From NCBI GenBank assembly GCA_049801375.1, contig JBARKJ010000042.1:1-64000 (forward strand): DNA of 64,000 nucleotides, in the 5' to 3' direction. Within the stretch, counting starts at the first letter, position 1, and the number at the start of each line of letters is the position of its first letter. The translations under genes and the position numbers were made by a program. The notes under the pieces were generated by a model that was not told the origin of the DNA, did no database searches, and saw only the letters and a program-made list of their open reading frames with translations. Below, in pieces: positions 16,922 to 25,476 of this stretch. The DNA comes from JBARKJ01 sp049801375. Lineage in GTDB: Bacteria > Nitrospirota > JACRHJ01.

Positions 16922-18274
16922 TTATATTACCGGCAGTTCAGAGAGAGCCTGCTTCATCTTGTCCACGTCGAACTCCGTGTCCTTCATTTTTCCGGAGTGG
17001 TACTCGTCATAAGCGGCGAGGTCGAAGATGCCGTGGCCTGAGAGGTTGAAGAAAATCGTTTTCTCCTTCCCCTCTTCACGCGCCTTTATCGCCTCGTCTA
17101 TCGCGCCCTTTATCGCGTGCGAGGACTCCGGCGCCGGGATTATGCCTTCGGTCCGGGCAAAGGTCAACGCCGCCTCGAATATCTCGGTCTGGTGATACGA
17201 CACCGCCTCAATCAGCCCGTCTTTGTATAGCTGGCAGATTATCGGCGAATCCGCGTGGTAGCGAAGGCCGCCCGCATGGTCCCCAGGCGGAATAAAATTA
17301 TGCCCCAGAGTATACATCATCATGAGCGGCGTCATCTGGGCCGTGTCGCCGAAGTCATAGCGGAATTCGCCTTTAGTCAGAGTGGGGCAGGACACCGGCT
17401 CCACCGCGACTACGCGCAGGTCTTTTCCGTTAATTTTGTCCCGCATGAACGGAAAGGATACGCCTGAGAGGTTACTCCCGCCGCCGCATGCGGCGAGTAT
17501 CACGTCCGGGTAATCGCCGGCTTTCTTGAACTGCTCCTGCGCCTCCAGTCCGATTATCGTCTGGTGCAGGCAGACGTGGTTCAACACGGAGCCGAGCGCG
17601 TAGTTCGTGTCAGCATGTGTCGCGGCGTCCTCCACCGCTTCGCTTATGGCCAGCCCCAGGCTTCCGGGATTTTCGTGGTCGGCGGCTAGCGCCTGCCGTC
17701 CGGCGTTCGTGTGGTTGCTGGGAGATGCGAAAACCTTGCCGCCCCAGGTCTCCATCGCTATCCGCCTGTACGGTTTCTGCTTGTAGCTGACCTTCACCAT
17801 ATATACCGTCACGTCCAGGCCGAAAAACGCGCCTGAGAAGCACATCGCGCTTCCCCACTGACCCGCGCCGGTCTCAGTTGCAATGCGCCTGATGCCCGCC
17901 TGCTTGTTATAATACGCCTGCGGGACTGCGGTGTTCGGCTTATGGCTTCCGGTAGGGTTCAACCCCTCGTGCTTATAATAAATTTTTGCGGGGGTACCCA
18001 GCGCCTTCTCAAGCCTGTGGGCGCGGTAAAGCGGGGACGGCCGCCACAGGGAATATATCTCCATAACTTCTTCCGGTATATCTATCCAGCGCTCCGTGGA
18101 GACTTCCTGCTCGATTAACGCCATTGGGAAAATCGCCGAGAGGTCGTCGGGCCCTATGGGCCGATGCGTGCCCGGATGGAGAGGCGGGGCCGGCCTGTTG
18201 GGCATATCCGCCATTATGTTATACCACTTCTTCGGCATCTCTTTTTCTGTCAGGATAATTTTTGTCTCTCTCAT
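16922..18274 (-). CDS. TrpB2-type tryptophan synthase beta-like protein
   Basis: 450 aa PLP enzyme of the TrpB2 family. It is longer than TrpB1, with the usual N-terminal extension (PPLHPGTHRPIGPDDL). The PLP lysine is K112 in NPTGSHKPNTA, and the phosphate cup is GGGSNLSG. Family members condense serine with free indole without needing TrpA. Lying between trpC and trpF in the same operon as trpB-trpA, it probably salvages indole or acts under conditions where the TrpA complex does not. Confidence 0.93.
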   Translation of the reverse strand: MRETKIILTEKEMPKKWYNIMADMPNRPAPPLHPGTHRPIGPDDLSAIFPMALIEQEVSTERWIDIPEEVMEIYSLWRPSPLYRAHRLEKALGTPAKIYYKHEGLNPTGSHKPNTAVPQAYYNKQAGIRRIATETGAGQWGSAMCFSGAFFGLDVTVYMVKVSYKQKPYRRIAMETWGGKVFASPSNHTNAGRQALAADHENPGSLGLAISEAVEDAATHADTNYALGSVLNHVCLHQTIIGLEAQEQFKKAGDYPDVILAACGGGSNLSGVSFPFMRDKINGKDLRVVAVEPVSCPTLTKGEFRYDFGDTAQMTPLMMMYTLGHNFIPPGDHAGGLRYHADSPIICQLYKDGLIEAVSYHQTEIFEAALTFARTEGIIPAPESSHAIKGAIDEAIKAREEGKEKTIFFNLSGHGIFDLAAYDEYHSGKMKDTEFDVDKMKQALSELPVI

Positions 18275-18290
18275 TTATCCTCCGCTATGA

Positions 18291-19079
18291 TTAACGCGCC
18301 GCCTGCGGGCTGGTAAGTTCCCGCAGTTTTTTCCCGAAATCCGTCTCGCGCATGAGCGCCTCGCCTATTAGGGCCGCGTCCGCGCCGACCGATTTCAGGA
18401 ATTTTAAATCGTCCCTCGTGGATATCCCGGACTCGCTCACCACGATCCGGTCCATCGGTATATCTTCAATCAAATATTCCGTGTTCTTTATGTCCACCTC
18501 GAAGCTCTTCAGGTCGCGGTTGTTTATCCCGATTATTTTAAACGTCAGGTCCAGTATTTTTTCCAGGTCGTCCTCGTCGTGCGCCTCCGCAACCGCCTCC
18601 ATCCCAAGCTCTTTCCCCAGGAGGTAGAGGTCTTCCATGCGGTCCCGCTCAAGGATGGAAGCGATGAGTAAAAAGGCGTCCGCGCCGTTGGCGCGCGCCT
18701 CGTATACCTGGTAGTCGTCGAATATAAAATCCTTCCGAAGCACCGGGATTCCTATGCTGCCGGATATCCATTTGAGATAGCCGATATCGCCCTTGAAATA
18801 TTTCTTCTCCGTGAGTACGGACACTGCCCGCGCCCCGTTATCTTCATACGTGCGGGCGATGGTGACGGGGTCGAAATCCGGGCGGATAAGGCCCTTGGAA
18901 GGCGAGGCTTTCTTTACTTCGGCAATTATCGAAACCGCGTCCGGGTTGATCAATGCGGCGGCGAAATCCATAACGGGACGTCCTTCGGCCACCATCGCCT
19001 TTATTTCACTTTGCGGCACATGGGCCTTAACGTCCTTAAGCTCTTCTATTTTGTCCGCAACTATCCTGTCTAAAATCAC
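18291..19079 (-). CDS. trpC: Indole-3-glycerol phosphate synthase
   Basis: 262 aa TIM barrel that closes the indole ring. Motifs IAEVKKASPSKG, VLRKDFIFDDYQ, GINNRDLKSFEVD and VSESGI are all typical. The start is GTG at 19079 with GAGG 5 bases upstream. An unusual 79-base structured stretch and a 36-codon ORF separate it from trpD, so the operon is not tightly packed here. Confidence 0.96.
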   Translation of the reverse strand: MILDRIVADKIEELKDVKAHVPQSEIKAMVAEGRPVMDFAAALINPDAVSIIAEVKKASPSKGLIRPDFDPVTIARTYEDNGARAVSVLTEKKYFKGDIGYLKWISGSIGIPVLRKDFIFDDYQVYEARANGADAFLLIASILERDRMEDLYLLGKELGMEAVAEAHDEDDLEKILDLTFKIIGINNRDLKSFEVDIKNTEYLIEDIPMDRIVVSESGISTRDDLKFLKSVGADAALIGEALMRETDFGKKLRELTSPQAAR

Positions 19080-19128
19080 CTGTACCTCAAAGTGAAATGC
19101 AACAGCCAGCCATCACGAGCGTAAGCCT

Positions 19129-19207
19129 GAGGGACCCGCCGCAAGGTCTTCAAGCGGATTCAAACGGCGGCTCCCCCGGCTTAGCCCGTTCTACATGCGG
19201 GTCCCTC
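19129..19207 (-). promoter_or_regulatory. Structured leader-like element between small ORF and trpC
   Basis: An 11-base perfect inverted repeat (GAGGGACCCGC at 19129-19139, GCGGGTCCCTC at 19197-19207) encloses a competing CCGCCG/CGGCGG pair and a GGCTTAGCC palindrome. It begins on the base after the small ORF's stop. Mutually exclusive pairings suggest a regulatory RNA or a dispersed repeat. It contains no T-run and no known riboswitch core that I can recognise. Confidence 0.45.
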
Positions 19208-19318
19208 TTATAAACTCGCCAGTATCGCGGAATGAAGTTCCTGTTTCTTCGTCTCCTCAACGCACCTTAAATCGTCAAGGTCCATCATTACTGCTTCGTG
19301 CTCTTTCGTCATGCTCAT
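19208..19318 (-). CDS. Small ORF, 36 aa, between trpD and trpC
   Basis: ATG at 19318 has AGGAGGAG 5 bases upstream, one of the best ribosome sites in the window. The product begins MSMTKEHEAVMM and ends ILASL. It is acidic and helical, contains no tryptophan, and has no membrane segment. It is therefore not a classical trp leader peptide. It may be a real small protein, a translated leader for the structured element after it, or a remnant of a lost gene. Confidence 0.55.
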   Translation of the reverse strand: MSMTKEHEAVMMDLDDLRCVEETKKQELHSAILASL

Positions 19319-19352
19319 AACTCCTCCTCCTGTTTTTACCTGTTACTACCGT

Positions 19353-19373
19353 GCCTGACAAACTGCGTCAGGC
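19353..19373. repeat. Hairpin GCCTGAC-N7-GTCAGGC after trpD
   Basis: Perfect 7-base arms 12 bases after the trpD stop codon, upstream of the small ORF. No T-run follows on the minus strand, so transcription probably continues. A processing or stability hairpin is possible. Confidence 0.5.
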
Positions 19374-19384
19374 TTCCCCGCCAC

Positions 19385-20431
19385 TCACACGAACTCAATC
19401 AACGTTTGCAGTTTATTCAATGCAGCCCCGGAATCTATCGACTCGGAGGCTTTCTTTATCCCATCGGCAAGCGACGGCGCGCCGCCGCCGACATAAATCG
19501 CCGCGCCCGCGTTTAAAAGTACGATATCGCGCCTCGGCCCTTTCTCGCCTTTCAGGACCGAAAGCGTAATCGCCGCGTTACTCGCCGCGTCTCCGCCGCG
19601 CAGGCCTTCGGCTGATGAAAGTTCTATTCCATAATCGCGCGGGTCCAGGATGTACGTGTGCACGCCTGCGTCCTTCACCTCGGAGACCCTGCTCTCGCGC
19701 GTGACGGTAATCTCGTCCAGCCCGTCCATCCCGTGCACCACCATTGCCCGCTTCGTGCCCAGATTTAAGAGCACGTGCGCCAGCTTTTCCGTCAGGTCGG
19801 CCTCGTAGACCCCCATCACCTGGGCGTTCGCGCCCGCCGGGTTGGAGAGAGGGCCCAGGAGGTTGAACATTGTCCTGATGCCTATCTCGCGCCGGGGGAT
19901 GAGGGCGTATTTCATAGCCGAGTGCAGAAGCGGAGCGTAGAGAAAGCCTATGCCGATTTCATCCACGCACCTGCCGACTTCTTCCGGAGAAAGCTCGAGG
20001 TTCACGCCAAGCTCGCCCAGGACATCCGCACTCCCGCAGCAAGACGATACCGCGCGGTTCCCGTGCTTCGCCACCTTTATCCCGGCACCTGCCGCGACAA
20101 AGGCGCAGGTGGTGGATATGTTAAAAGTGCCGGTGGAGTCCCCGCCGGTGCCGCAGGTGTCGAGGATAGTTTCCTCGTCCAGGTTAATATCGTCGCAGTC
20201 GATGGATACGGGGCGGGATTTGATATGAATCCGGGTGGCCTTCTTTCGCATAACGCGGGCCGCGCCGGTTATCTCGTCGATGGTTTCGCCTTTCATCCGG
20301 AGCGCGGTAATGAACGAGGCAATCAGCGCATGAGAGGCTTCGCCCTCCATTATCTCGCGCATCGCTGCCTCCATCTCCTCCTGGGAGAGGTTCCGGCGCT
20401 CGACGACTTTTAATATGGCTTCTTTTATCAC
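19385..20431 (-). CDS. trpD: Anthranilate phosphoribosyltransferase
   Basis: 348 aa enzyme that joins anthranilate to PRPP. The PRPP-binding GTGGDSTGTFNIST and KHGNRAVSS motifs and NLLGPLSNPA are present. It overlaps the trpG stop by 4 bases (ATGA), so amidotransferase and transferase are translationally coupled but not fused. Confidence 0.97.
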   Translation of the reverse strand: MIKEAILKVVERRNLSQEEMEAAMREIMEGEASHALIASFITALRMKGETIDEITGAARVMRKKATRIHIKSRPVSIDCDDINLDEETILDTCGTGGDSTGTFNISTTCAFVAAGAGIKVAKHGNRAVSSCCGSADVLGELGVNLELSPEEVGRCVDEIGIGFLYAPLLHSAMKYALIPRREIGIRTMFNLLGPLSNPAGANAQVMGVYEADLTEKLAHVLLNLGTKRAMVVHGMDGLDEITVTRESRVSEVKDAGVHTYILDPRDYGIELSSAEGLRGGDAASNAAITLSVLKGEKGPRRDIVLLNAGAAIYVGGGAPSLADGIKKASESIDSGAALNKLQTLIEFV

Positions 20432-21003
20432 TTGGCCCTCATCAATCTCAGAAAGTTTCTGAGTATGTCCTTGCCCGGGCGGGTCAGGATGGATTCCGGG
20501 TGGAACTGAACGCCCTCCACTAAATATTCCTTATGTCGAAGCGCCATTATCTCGTCCTGCTCCGTCCACGCCGAAACCTCCAGGCAATCAGGCAGAGTCT
20601 CACGCTTTACAATCAGGGAGTGGTAGCGCGTGGCCTCGAAAGGATTCTCGATGTCTTTGAATATCGTCCCGCCGTCGTGGTGGATCATGGACGTCTTGCC
20701 GTGCATGAGCTGAGCTGCCCGGACGACGTCTCCGCCGAATGCCTCGCCTATGGACTGATGCCCCAGGCAGACGCCAAGTATTGGTATCTTTCCCGCGAAG
20801 CGCTTTATGGTATCAACCGAGATGCCCGCCTCTTTCGGGGTGCATGGCCCCGGGGATATGACAATACCTTCCGGCTGAAGGCCCGCTATCTCGTCAAGCG
20901 TAATCTTGTCGTTCCTGAAGACCTTCAGCTCTTCGCCCAGTTCCCCGAAATACTGGACGAGGTTGTACGTGAAGGAGTCGTAGTTGTCGATCATCAAAAG
21001 CAT
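20428..21003 (-). CDS. trpG: Anthranilate synthase glutamine amidotransferase subunit
   Basis: 191 aa class I amidotransferase that supplies ammonia to TrpE. The triad is visible as Cys in GVCLGHQS and His/Glu in VQFHPES. The start MLLMIDNYDSF at 21003 is two bases after the trpE stop. The open frame upstream only reads through trpE in the wrong frame and is rejected. Confidence 0.97.
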   Translation of the reverse strand: MLLMIDNYDSFTYNLVQYFGELGEELKVFRNDKITLDEIAGLQPEGIVISPGPCTPKEAGISVDTIKRFAGKIPILGVCLGHQSIGEAFGGDVVRAAQLMHGKTSMIHHDGGTIFKDIENPFEATRYHSLIVKRETLPDCLEVSAWTEQDEIMALRHKEYLVEGVQFHPESILTRPGKDILRNFLRLMRAK

Positions 21004-21005
21004 AT

Positions 21006-22478
21006 TTATAACCCTTTTTCCGCCATTTCGAGCGCCTTCATCATTGCGGCGGCCTTGTTCACCGTCTCTATATATTCCTGCTCCGGCACGGAGTCCGCTA
21101 CCAGCCCCGCCCCCGCCTGCACATAGACCTTGCCGTCCTTGAAGAGGAGCGTCCTTATCGTGATGCAGGTGTCCATGTTGCCGGTGAAGCTGAAATACCC
21201 GACCGCGCCCGCGTATGGCCCGCGCCGCGTCGGCTCCAGCTCCTCTATTATCTGCATGGCGCGTATTTTGGGCGAGCCGGACACGGTGCCCGCCGGGAAA
21301 CACGCCTTCATGACGTCGTATGAGTCCATGCTATCACTCAGTTCGCCCCGGACGTTCGAGACTATGTGCATGACGTGGGAATATTTCTCTATGACCATCA
21401 GTTCGTTCACGGCGACACGGCCAGGCTTTGATACCCTGCCCACGTCGTTACGGCCAAGGTCGACCAGCATTATGTGCTCGGCACACTCCTTCGGGTCCGC
21501 GAGCAGCTCTTTCGACAGCGCCTCGTCTTCTTCCTCGGTCGCCCCTCTTTTTCTGGTCCCCGCGATAGGCCGCAGGTCTATCCGCCTGCCTTCCACCCGG
21601 ACCATCACTTCGGGCGATGAGCCGGACAGGATGAAGTCGCCGCAGTTCAGGTAGAACATATAAGGCGACGGGTTTACCACCCGGAGCGCCCTGTACACGT
21701 CGAACGGATCGATCGTCGCCTTTTCCTCGAACCTCTGGGAGAGCACTACCTGAAAGATATCGCCCGCCTTGATATATTCCTTCGCGGCCCTTACGGCGTT
21801 CTCGAAATTCTTTTTAGTAAAGCTGGACTTAAGCTTTCCGGTAATCCTGGCCCTGGGTTTTTTACGCTTCGGCGGCTTGCCCTTCAGGGTTTCAACGAGG
21901 GCGTCGATTTTGATTTTCGCCTCCTCGTAGGCCGCTTCCGGCCCCGCATCCCCGACGTGCGCGTTCGCCACTACCTTTATCTTCTGCGCGACATTGTCGA
22001 ATATCAGCAGCGTGTCCGTCAGCATGAAGAAGAGGTCCGGGCAGTCCACGCCCGGTTTTTCTTTCGTACCTATATTCTCCAGGAAGCCCACGACGTCGTA
22101 GCCCGCATACCCGACCGCGCCGCCGAAAAAGCGCGGCAGGCCCTCAACCGGGACCGGGCGGTATTGTCCCATCGCCTCCTTCAGGAATTCTATCGGGTCG
22201 CCTGTAAGTTCTCTTTCTTCGGTCGACCCTTTTTTTTCTATGAACCCCTTGTTGCCGGAGGTGCGGACGATAACGGACGGGTCGGCTCCGAGGAAGGAAT
22301 ATCTCGCCCATTTTTCGCCGCCCTCGACACTCTCTAAGAGGAACGAATACCGGCCTGAATCTATTTTCAGGAAGGCGGAGACGGGGGTAAGCATATCCGC
22401 GAGCATTTCGCGATATACGGGGACGAGGTTTCCCTGCCTGGCCTTTTGCTTGAATTCCTGTATATCCGGATAATACAT
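21006..22478 (-). CDS. trpE: Anthranilate synthase component I
   Basis: 490 aa chorismate-using enzyme and first committed step of tryptophan synthesis. The tryptophan feedback site LLES lies early in the protein. The catalytic region includes SPYMFYLNCGDFILSGSSPE and AGTVSGSPK. The start is placed at ATG 22478 (MYYPDIQEF), the usual family beginning. An in-frame ATG 72 bases earlier would add a basic stretch not seen in TrpE proteins. Neither start has a strong ribosome site. No Trp-rich leader peptide was found upstream. Confidence 0.95.
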   Translation of the reverse strand: MYYPDIQEFKQKARQGNLVPVYREMLADMLTPVSAFLKIDSGRYSFLLESVEGGEKWARYSFLGADPSVIVRTSGNKGFIEKKGSTEERELTGDPIEFLKEAMGQYRPVPVEGLPRFFGGAVGYAGYDVVGFLENIGTKEKPGVDCPDLFFMLTDTLLIFDNVAQKIKVVANAHVGDAGPEAAYEEAKIKIDALVETLKGKPPKRKKPRARITGKLKSSFTKKNFENAVRAAKEYIKAGDIFQVVLSQRFEEKATIDPFDVYRALRVVNPSPYMFYLNCGDFILSGSSPEVMVRVEGRRIDLRPIAGTRKRGATEEEDEALSKELLADPKECAEHIMLVDLGRNDVGRVSKPGRVAVNELMVIEKYSHVMHIVSNVRGELSDSMDSYDVMKACFPAGTVSGSPKIRAMQIIEELEPTRRGPYAGAVGYFSFTGNMDTCITIRTLLFKDGKVYVQAGAGLVADSVPEQEYIETVNKAAAMMKALEMAEKGL

Positions 22479-22482
22479 AGGC

Positions 22483-22511
22483 TTGACAAATAAAGTTTGT
22501 ATTGTTTTACT
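22483..22511 (+). promoter_or_regulatory. Promoter for the HAMP-cytochrome cluster
   Basis: TTGACA (22483-22488), 17-base spacer and TTTACT (22506-22511), reading away from trpE. About 115 bases of leader follow before ATG 22633. Confidence 0.6.
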
Positions 22512-22582
22512 TAATATAAGTTTTTTACTTTTACCGAGACTTTTCCGCAACTCCCGAGAACTGGAAACTTAACACGTTCGGG

Positions 22583-22603
22583 TTTAAGTGTCAAGGACTT
22601 AAA
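22583..22603. promoter_or_regulatory. Dyad TTTAAGT-N7-ACTTAAA in the cluster leader
   Basis: Perfect 7-base arms within the leader, 30 bases before the HAMP protein start. Size and place fit a repressor or activator operator. Confidence 0.4.
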
Positions 22604-22632
22604 GCTTTTTACCCAGGCAAGGGAGGATCGGG

Positions 22633-23214
22633 ATGAGAAGATATTTTATCGGGAAAAGCTTTCAATCAAAGGTGGTAAGGAAAGCCTTTATACTTACCAT
22701 GGCTTCTGAAATCCTCTTCTGCTCCGCCGCCTATTTTGTTCTTAAGAAAGATATTCGAGGCGGATTCCCGGCCACTCTCGAAACCGTCAGGTCTTTTAAG
22801 TTCAGCCTGCCTTTTGCGATCGGCCTGTCCGAGGCGGCCGCTTTGCCCGTCCTCGCGATTGGCATCGCGGTAATAGGTATCCTGATGTCGCACAAGCTGG
22901 CCGGGCCGCTCTGGAAGGTGGAGAATACGGCTCGTATGGTGGCGGATGGCAACCTCTCCGGCAACCTTACCCTGAGGGAAAACGACGAGGTCCAGGAGTT
23001 CGCCCGGCAGGTGAACGGCATGGTGAAAGGACTCAGGGAGAAGGTATGCGGGGTAGAGGAGGCATACCTCAGGCTGAACAGCAGCGCCCGGAGGCTGAGA
23101 GATAAATCACCATTCGGCATGTCGGCAACGGAATGTGCCGAGACCGTGTCCGAGGTGAACCGCGCCGCGGGCGAACTCGTCGAGAGATTAGATGCCATAA
23201 AGACATCAAACTAA
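22633..23214 (+). CDS. HAMP-domain membrane protein without output domain (copy 1)
   Basis: 193 aa. A short basic N-terminus (RRYFIGKSFQSK) leads to TM1 (about 18-38). A small periplasmic loop, TM2 (about 65-87) and a HAMP domain starting SHKLAGPLWKVE follow. The protein ends in a coiled-coil-like helix, with no kinase, methyl-accepting or cyclase domain. GGGAGG lies 7 bases before ATG. It is paralogous to the protein at 24119 (same FQS start and SHxLAGP HAMP entry). The pair flanks a heptaheme cytochrome, so a redox-linked sensing or scaffolding role is plausible. Function is unknown. Confidence 0.85.
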   Translation: MRRYFIGKSFQSKVVRKAFILTMASEILFCSAAYFVLKKDIRGGFPATLETVRSFKFSLPFAIGLSEAAALPVLAIGIAVIGILMSHKLAGPLWKVENTARMVADGNLSGNLTLRENDEVQEFARQVNGMVKGLREKVCGVEEAYLRLNSSARRLRDKSPFGMSATECAETVSEVNRAAGELVERLDAIKTSN

Positions 23215-23227
23215 CGGGGGCAAAAGG

Positions 23228-24106
23228 ATGCGCCGCATTTACATCATAGGACTTTTAACGGCGGCCGTCGCCGTCGCCGCCTACGCGATAGAATTCGACA
23301 ACAGGTCGAACCCGCACGAGTTCACCAAGACGGACTGCTTCTACTGCCACCTGACCCTCCCGTCCGAGGGTACACCGCCCGATGAGCCGCTCCGGTTCAC
23401 GGACACTGTCTCGAACATGTGCGCCCGCTGCCACGATATGTCCAGGAATATCTCTCACCAGGTGGACATGAAGCCCTCGGACCGTGTGAACATACCCAGG
23501 GACATGCCGCTGGACACGGACGGAAAGATGACCTGCGTGACCTGCCACGACATCCACAGGGCCTACCTCAATCCCCTGACCGGCCAGAGGACATATTTCC
23601 TCCGCCGCGACGTCATAGGCAAGAACTTCTGCATATCCTGCCACGATACGGAAGAAGGCATAAAACAGATTCAACTGGCTTCGATATTGCCGGACGTGAA
23701 CAAGACGGCCCTGATACCATCGCACAGACCGGTGATGGACAAGAGCCACGGGTTCGCTCATTTCGAGGTCTTGGACCAGAACACGGACCTGGACCCGCTC
23801 TCGCTCGCCTGCCTGGACTGCCATGACGACAGCGCATCCCCCAAGACCACTTTACGGTCCGGCGTCTGGCGCCATACCGCTTCCGGCATCGGGCTCGCCC
23901 ACCCGATAGGCGTCGATTATTCGGTGGCGACGATAGGGAAAGCCGGTTTCGTCCCGGAAGAGAACCTGGATAAGAGGCTCCGGCTTTTCGACGGGAAAAT
24001 CGGCTGCTGCACCTGCCACGACCCTTACGCGAGCCAGGGGAAGACGCTGGTAATCGGCGCCCATGGGAATTTCCAGGGCCTCTGCCTCGCCTGCCATTCG
24101 AAGTGA
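23228..24106 (+). CDS. Periplasmic heptaheme c-type cytochrome
   Basis: 292 aa with a signal peptide (about 1-20). Seven CxxCH heme sites are at Cys 37, 65, 103, 135, 195, 260 and 286. Extra His residues (HQ, HIH, SHR, AHPIG) could serve as distal ligands for bis-His hemes. This resembles the cytochrome c3/NapC-associated multiheme families. It should carry electrons in the periplasm. It starts 13 bases after the first HAMP protein and is followed 12 bases later by the second, so the three form one operon. Confidence 0.93.
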   Translation: MRRIYIIGLLTAAVAVAAYAIEFDNRSNPHEFTKTDCFYCHLTLPSEGTPPDEPLRFTDTVSNMCARCHDMSRNISHQVDMKPSDRVNIPRDMPLDTDGKMTCVTCHDIHRAYLNPLTGQRTYFLRRDVIGKNFCISCHDTEEGIKQIQLASILPDVNKTALIPSHRPVMDKSHGFAHFEVLDQNTDLDPLSLACLDCHDDSASPKTTLRSGVWRHTASGIGLAHPIGVDYSVATIGKAGFVPEENLDKRLRLFDGKIGCCTCHDPYASQGKTLVIGAHGNFQGLCLACHSK

Positions 24107-24118
24107 AGGAGGGAATTT

Positions 24119-24697
24119 ATGCAAAATGACTGGAGAAGACGGAACTATTTCGTAAAAAAAGGTTTTCAGTCGCGGTTCGTGGCCAGGTTTTTGATAGTGG
24201 CCGTAGCGGGGTTCGCGGCGGCGGGATACCTCGTTTACCGCTCCGCGGGAAAGAGCGCGGAGGAACTCTTCTACAGCAATCACTTCCGGCTGAAAAGCAC
24301 GTCGGACCTGGTTATCCCCGCCCTCCTGAAAGTAAATCTCCTGGTAGCCCTGCTGATTCTCGCGGCGGTATCGATAGTGGTGCTGGTGATATCTCACAGA
24401 CTTGCAGGACCTATATTCCGGCTGGGGAAGTCGGCGGAAAGAATAGGTAATGGCGACCTTACGGGGAGTTTCGACCTGCGGGCCAGGGACGAGATAAAAA
24501 GCCTCTCCGAATCTTTTAAACAAATGAACGGCAGTCTGCGCGAGCAGTTCGCGGACATGAAGCGTGAAGCATCCGCAATTGAATCGTACTCTAAAAAAAT
24601 GCTCGAAGGAGACTGCATAACCAGGGAGGAGGCGGAGGATTTCTACCGGCTTTCGTCCGTTTTCGGAAAAAAGCTTGAGAAATTCATCGTCAGATAG
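24119..24697 (+). CDS. HAMP-domain membrane protein without output domain (copy 2)
   Basis: 192 aa. Start NYFVKKGFQSRF, TM1 about 20-40, short periplasmic segment, TM2 about 80-100, HAMP beginning SHRLAGPIFRLG, then a helical tail with acidic and basic residues. No enzymatic or methyl-accepting output domain is present. It has the same layout as the protein at 22633 and probably arose by duplication. The two may form a heterodimer that reads the redox state of the cytochrome; this is inference. Confidence 0.85.
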   Translation: MQNDWRRRNYFVKKGFQSRFVARFLIVAVAGFAAAGYLVYRSAGKSAEELFYSNHFRLKSTSDLVIPALLKVNLLVALLILAAVSIVVLVISHRLAGPIFRLGKSAERIGNGDLTGSFDLRARDEIKSLSESFKQMNGSLREQFADMKREASAIESYSKKMLEGDCITREEAEDFYRLSSVFGKKLEKFIVR

Positions 24698-24740
24698 GTT
24701 ACAATAAAAAATGTAAACTTTTTCGCCATACGGAGCGTCT

Positions 24741-24752
24741 ACTAATATTAGT
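24741..24752. promoter_or_regulatory. Palindrome ACTAATATTAGT at the ribosome-site position
   Basis: Perfect 12-base palindrome ending two bases before ATG 24754 and occupying the place where a ribosome site is expected. It could be an operator or simply block initiation. A weak promoter (TTGAGA at 24675, N19, TACAAT at 24700) lies upstream. Confidence 0.4.
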
Positions 24753-24753
24753 T

Positions 24754-25464
24754 ATGAGAATTAAGTATTATCTCCTCTTCGCGGTGGTCTTGGTCGTCCT
24801 GCTTCCGACCCTCACTTTTTCAGGCACGACTGATCCTGATTTCGGAGCCCTCACCGCCAAGGAGGGCGCGAAAGCAAAAGAGCTTTTTAACGACCCCACC
24901 CTTTACAGGGAGGCGGACCTCAAGGCCCTGCCCACCACCGCGCCCGATTTCGAGTTCCTGCTGGACCGGCCCCGCACATCCGTCGCCCTCGCCGGAAAAA
25001 TGCATAAATCGCTCGATAAGTACGAGATAACGAAGACCGGCCCAGAGGTATATCACATCGACGACACCAAGCAGCTGGTCGGCGATATGACGCTTATAAA
25101 CTCCAGACCCGGCAGAAGGCTGTACTATATAGACGGCTACTGGAAGATAATCATGGGCGTGATACTGAAGGGAAGGATCGCCCTCCTGGTGGAGTACCGC
25201 GAGACCGGCTACGGAAAGCTCGATGCAAAGGCCAAGGGCTACATGATGGTGGATAACTCCGCTGCCGGTGTTGCTTTAAAACTCCTGGTAAAGCTCTTCC
25301 CCGCAAAGGTGGATGCGCGGATCACGCGGTTTGCGACCGCGGTGCAAAAGGTCGTGGAGGGCGTGCATTACGACCCGGCGGGGACGCTTAAGAGGCTGGA
25401 GAACGCGAAGAACGTCCCGCCCGCGGAGGCGCGTGAATTCAGGGACAGGTTCATTAAAAATTAG
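24754..25464 (+). CDS. Exported protein of unknown function
   Basis: 236 aa. A signal peptide (about 1-23, VVLVVLLPTLTFSG) points to the periplasm. The mature part is alpha/beta with a basic, helical C-terminal half (KLLVKLFPAKVDARI). No Cys or known catalytic motif stands out and no family is recognised. It follows the HAMP-cytochrome operon by 56 bases and lacks a clear ribosome site, so it may or may not belong to it. Confidence 0.65.
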   Translation: MRIKYYLLFAVVLVVLLPTLTFSGTTDPDFGALTAKEGAKAKELFNDPTLYREADLKALPTTAPDFEFLLDRPRTSVALAGKMHKSLDKYEITKTGPEVYHIDDTKQLVGDMTLINSRPGRRLYYIDGYWKIIMGVILKGRIALLVEYRETGYGKLDAKAKGYMMVDNSAAGVALKLLVKLFPAKVDARITRFATAVQKVVEGVHYDPAGTLKRLENAKNVPPAEAREFRDRFIKN

Positions 25465-25476
25465 TAATATTTATCC

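Noticed and set aside
21004..21303. Upstream extension of trpG by about 100 codons
   Set aside because: It reads the 3' end of trpE in another frame; TrpG starts at MLLMIDNYDSF.
22479..22632. Classical trp leader peptide or attenuator upstream of trpE
   Set aside because: No short ORF with adjacent Trp codons and no terminator hairpin on the minus strand.
23419..23826. Alternative-frame ORF inside the cytochrome gene
   Set aside because: The cytochrome frame has a signal peptide and seven heme motifs; the other frame has neither.
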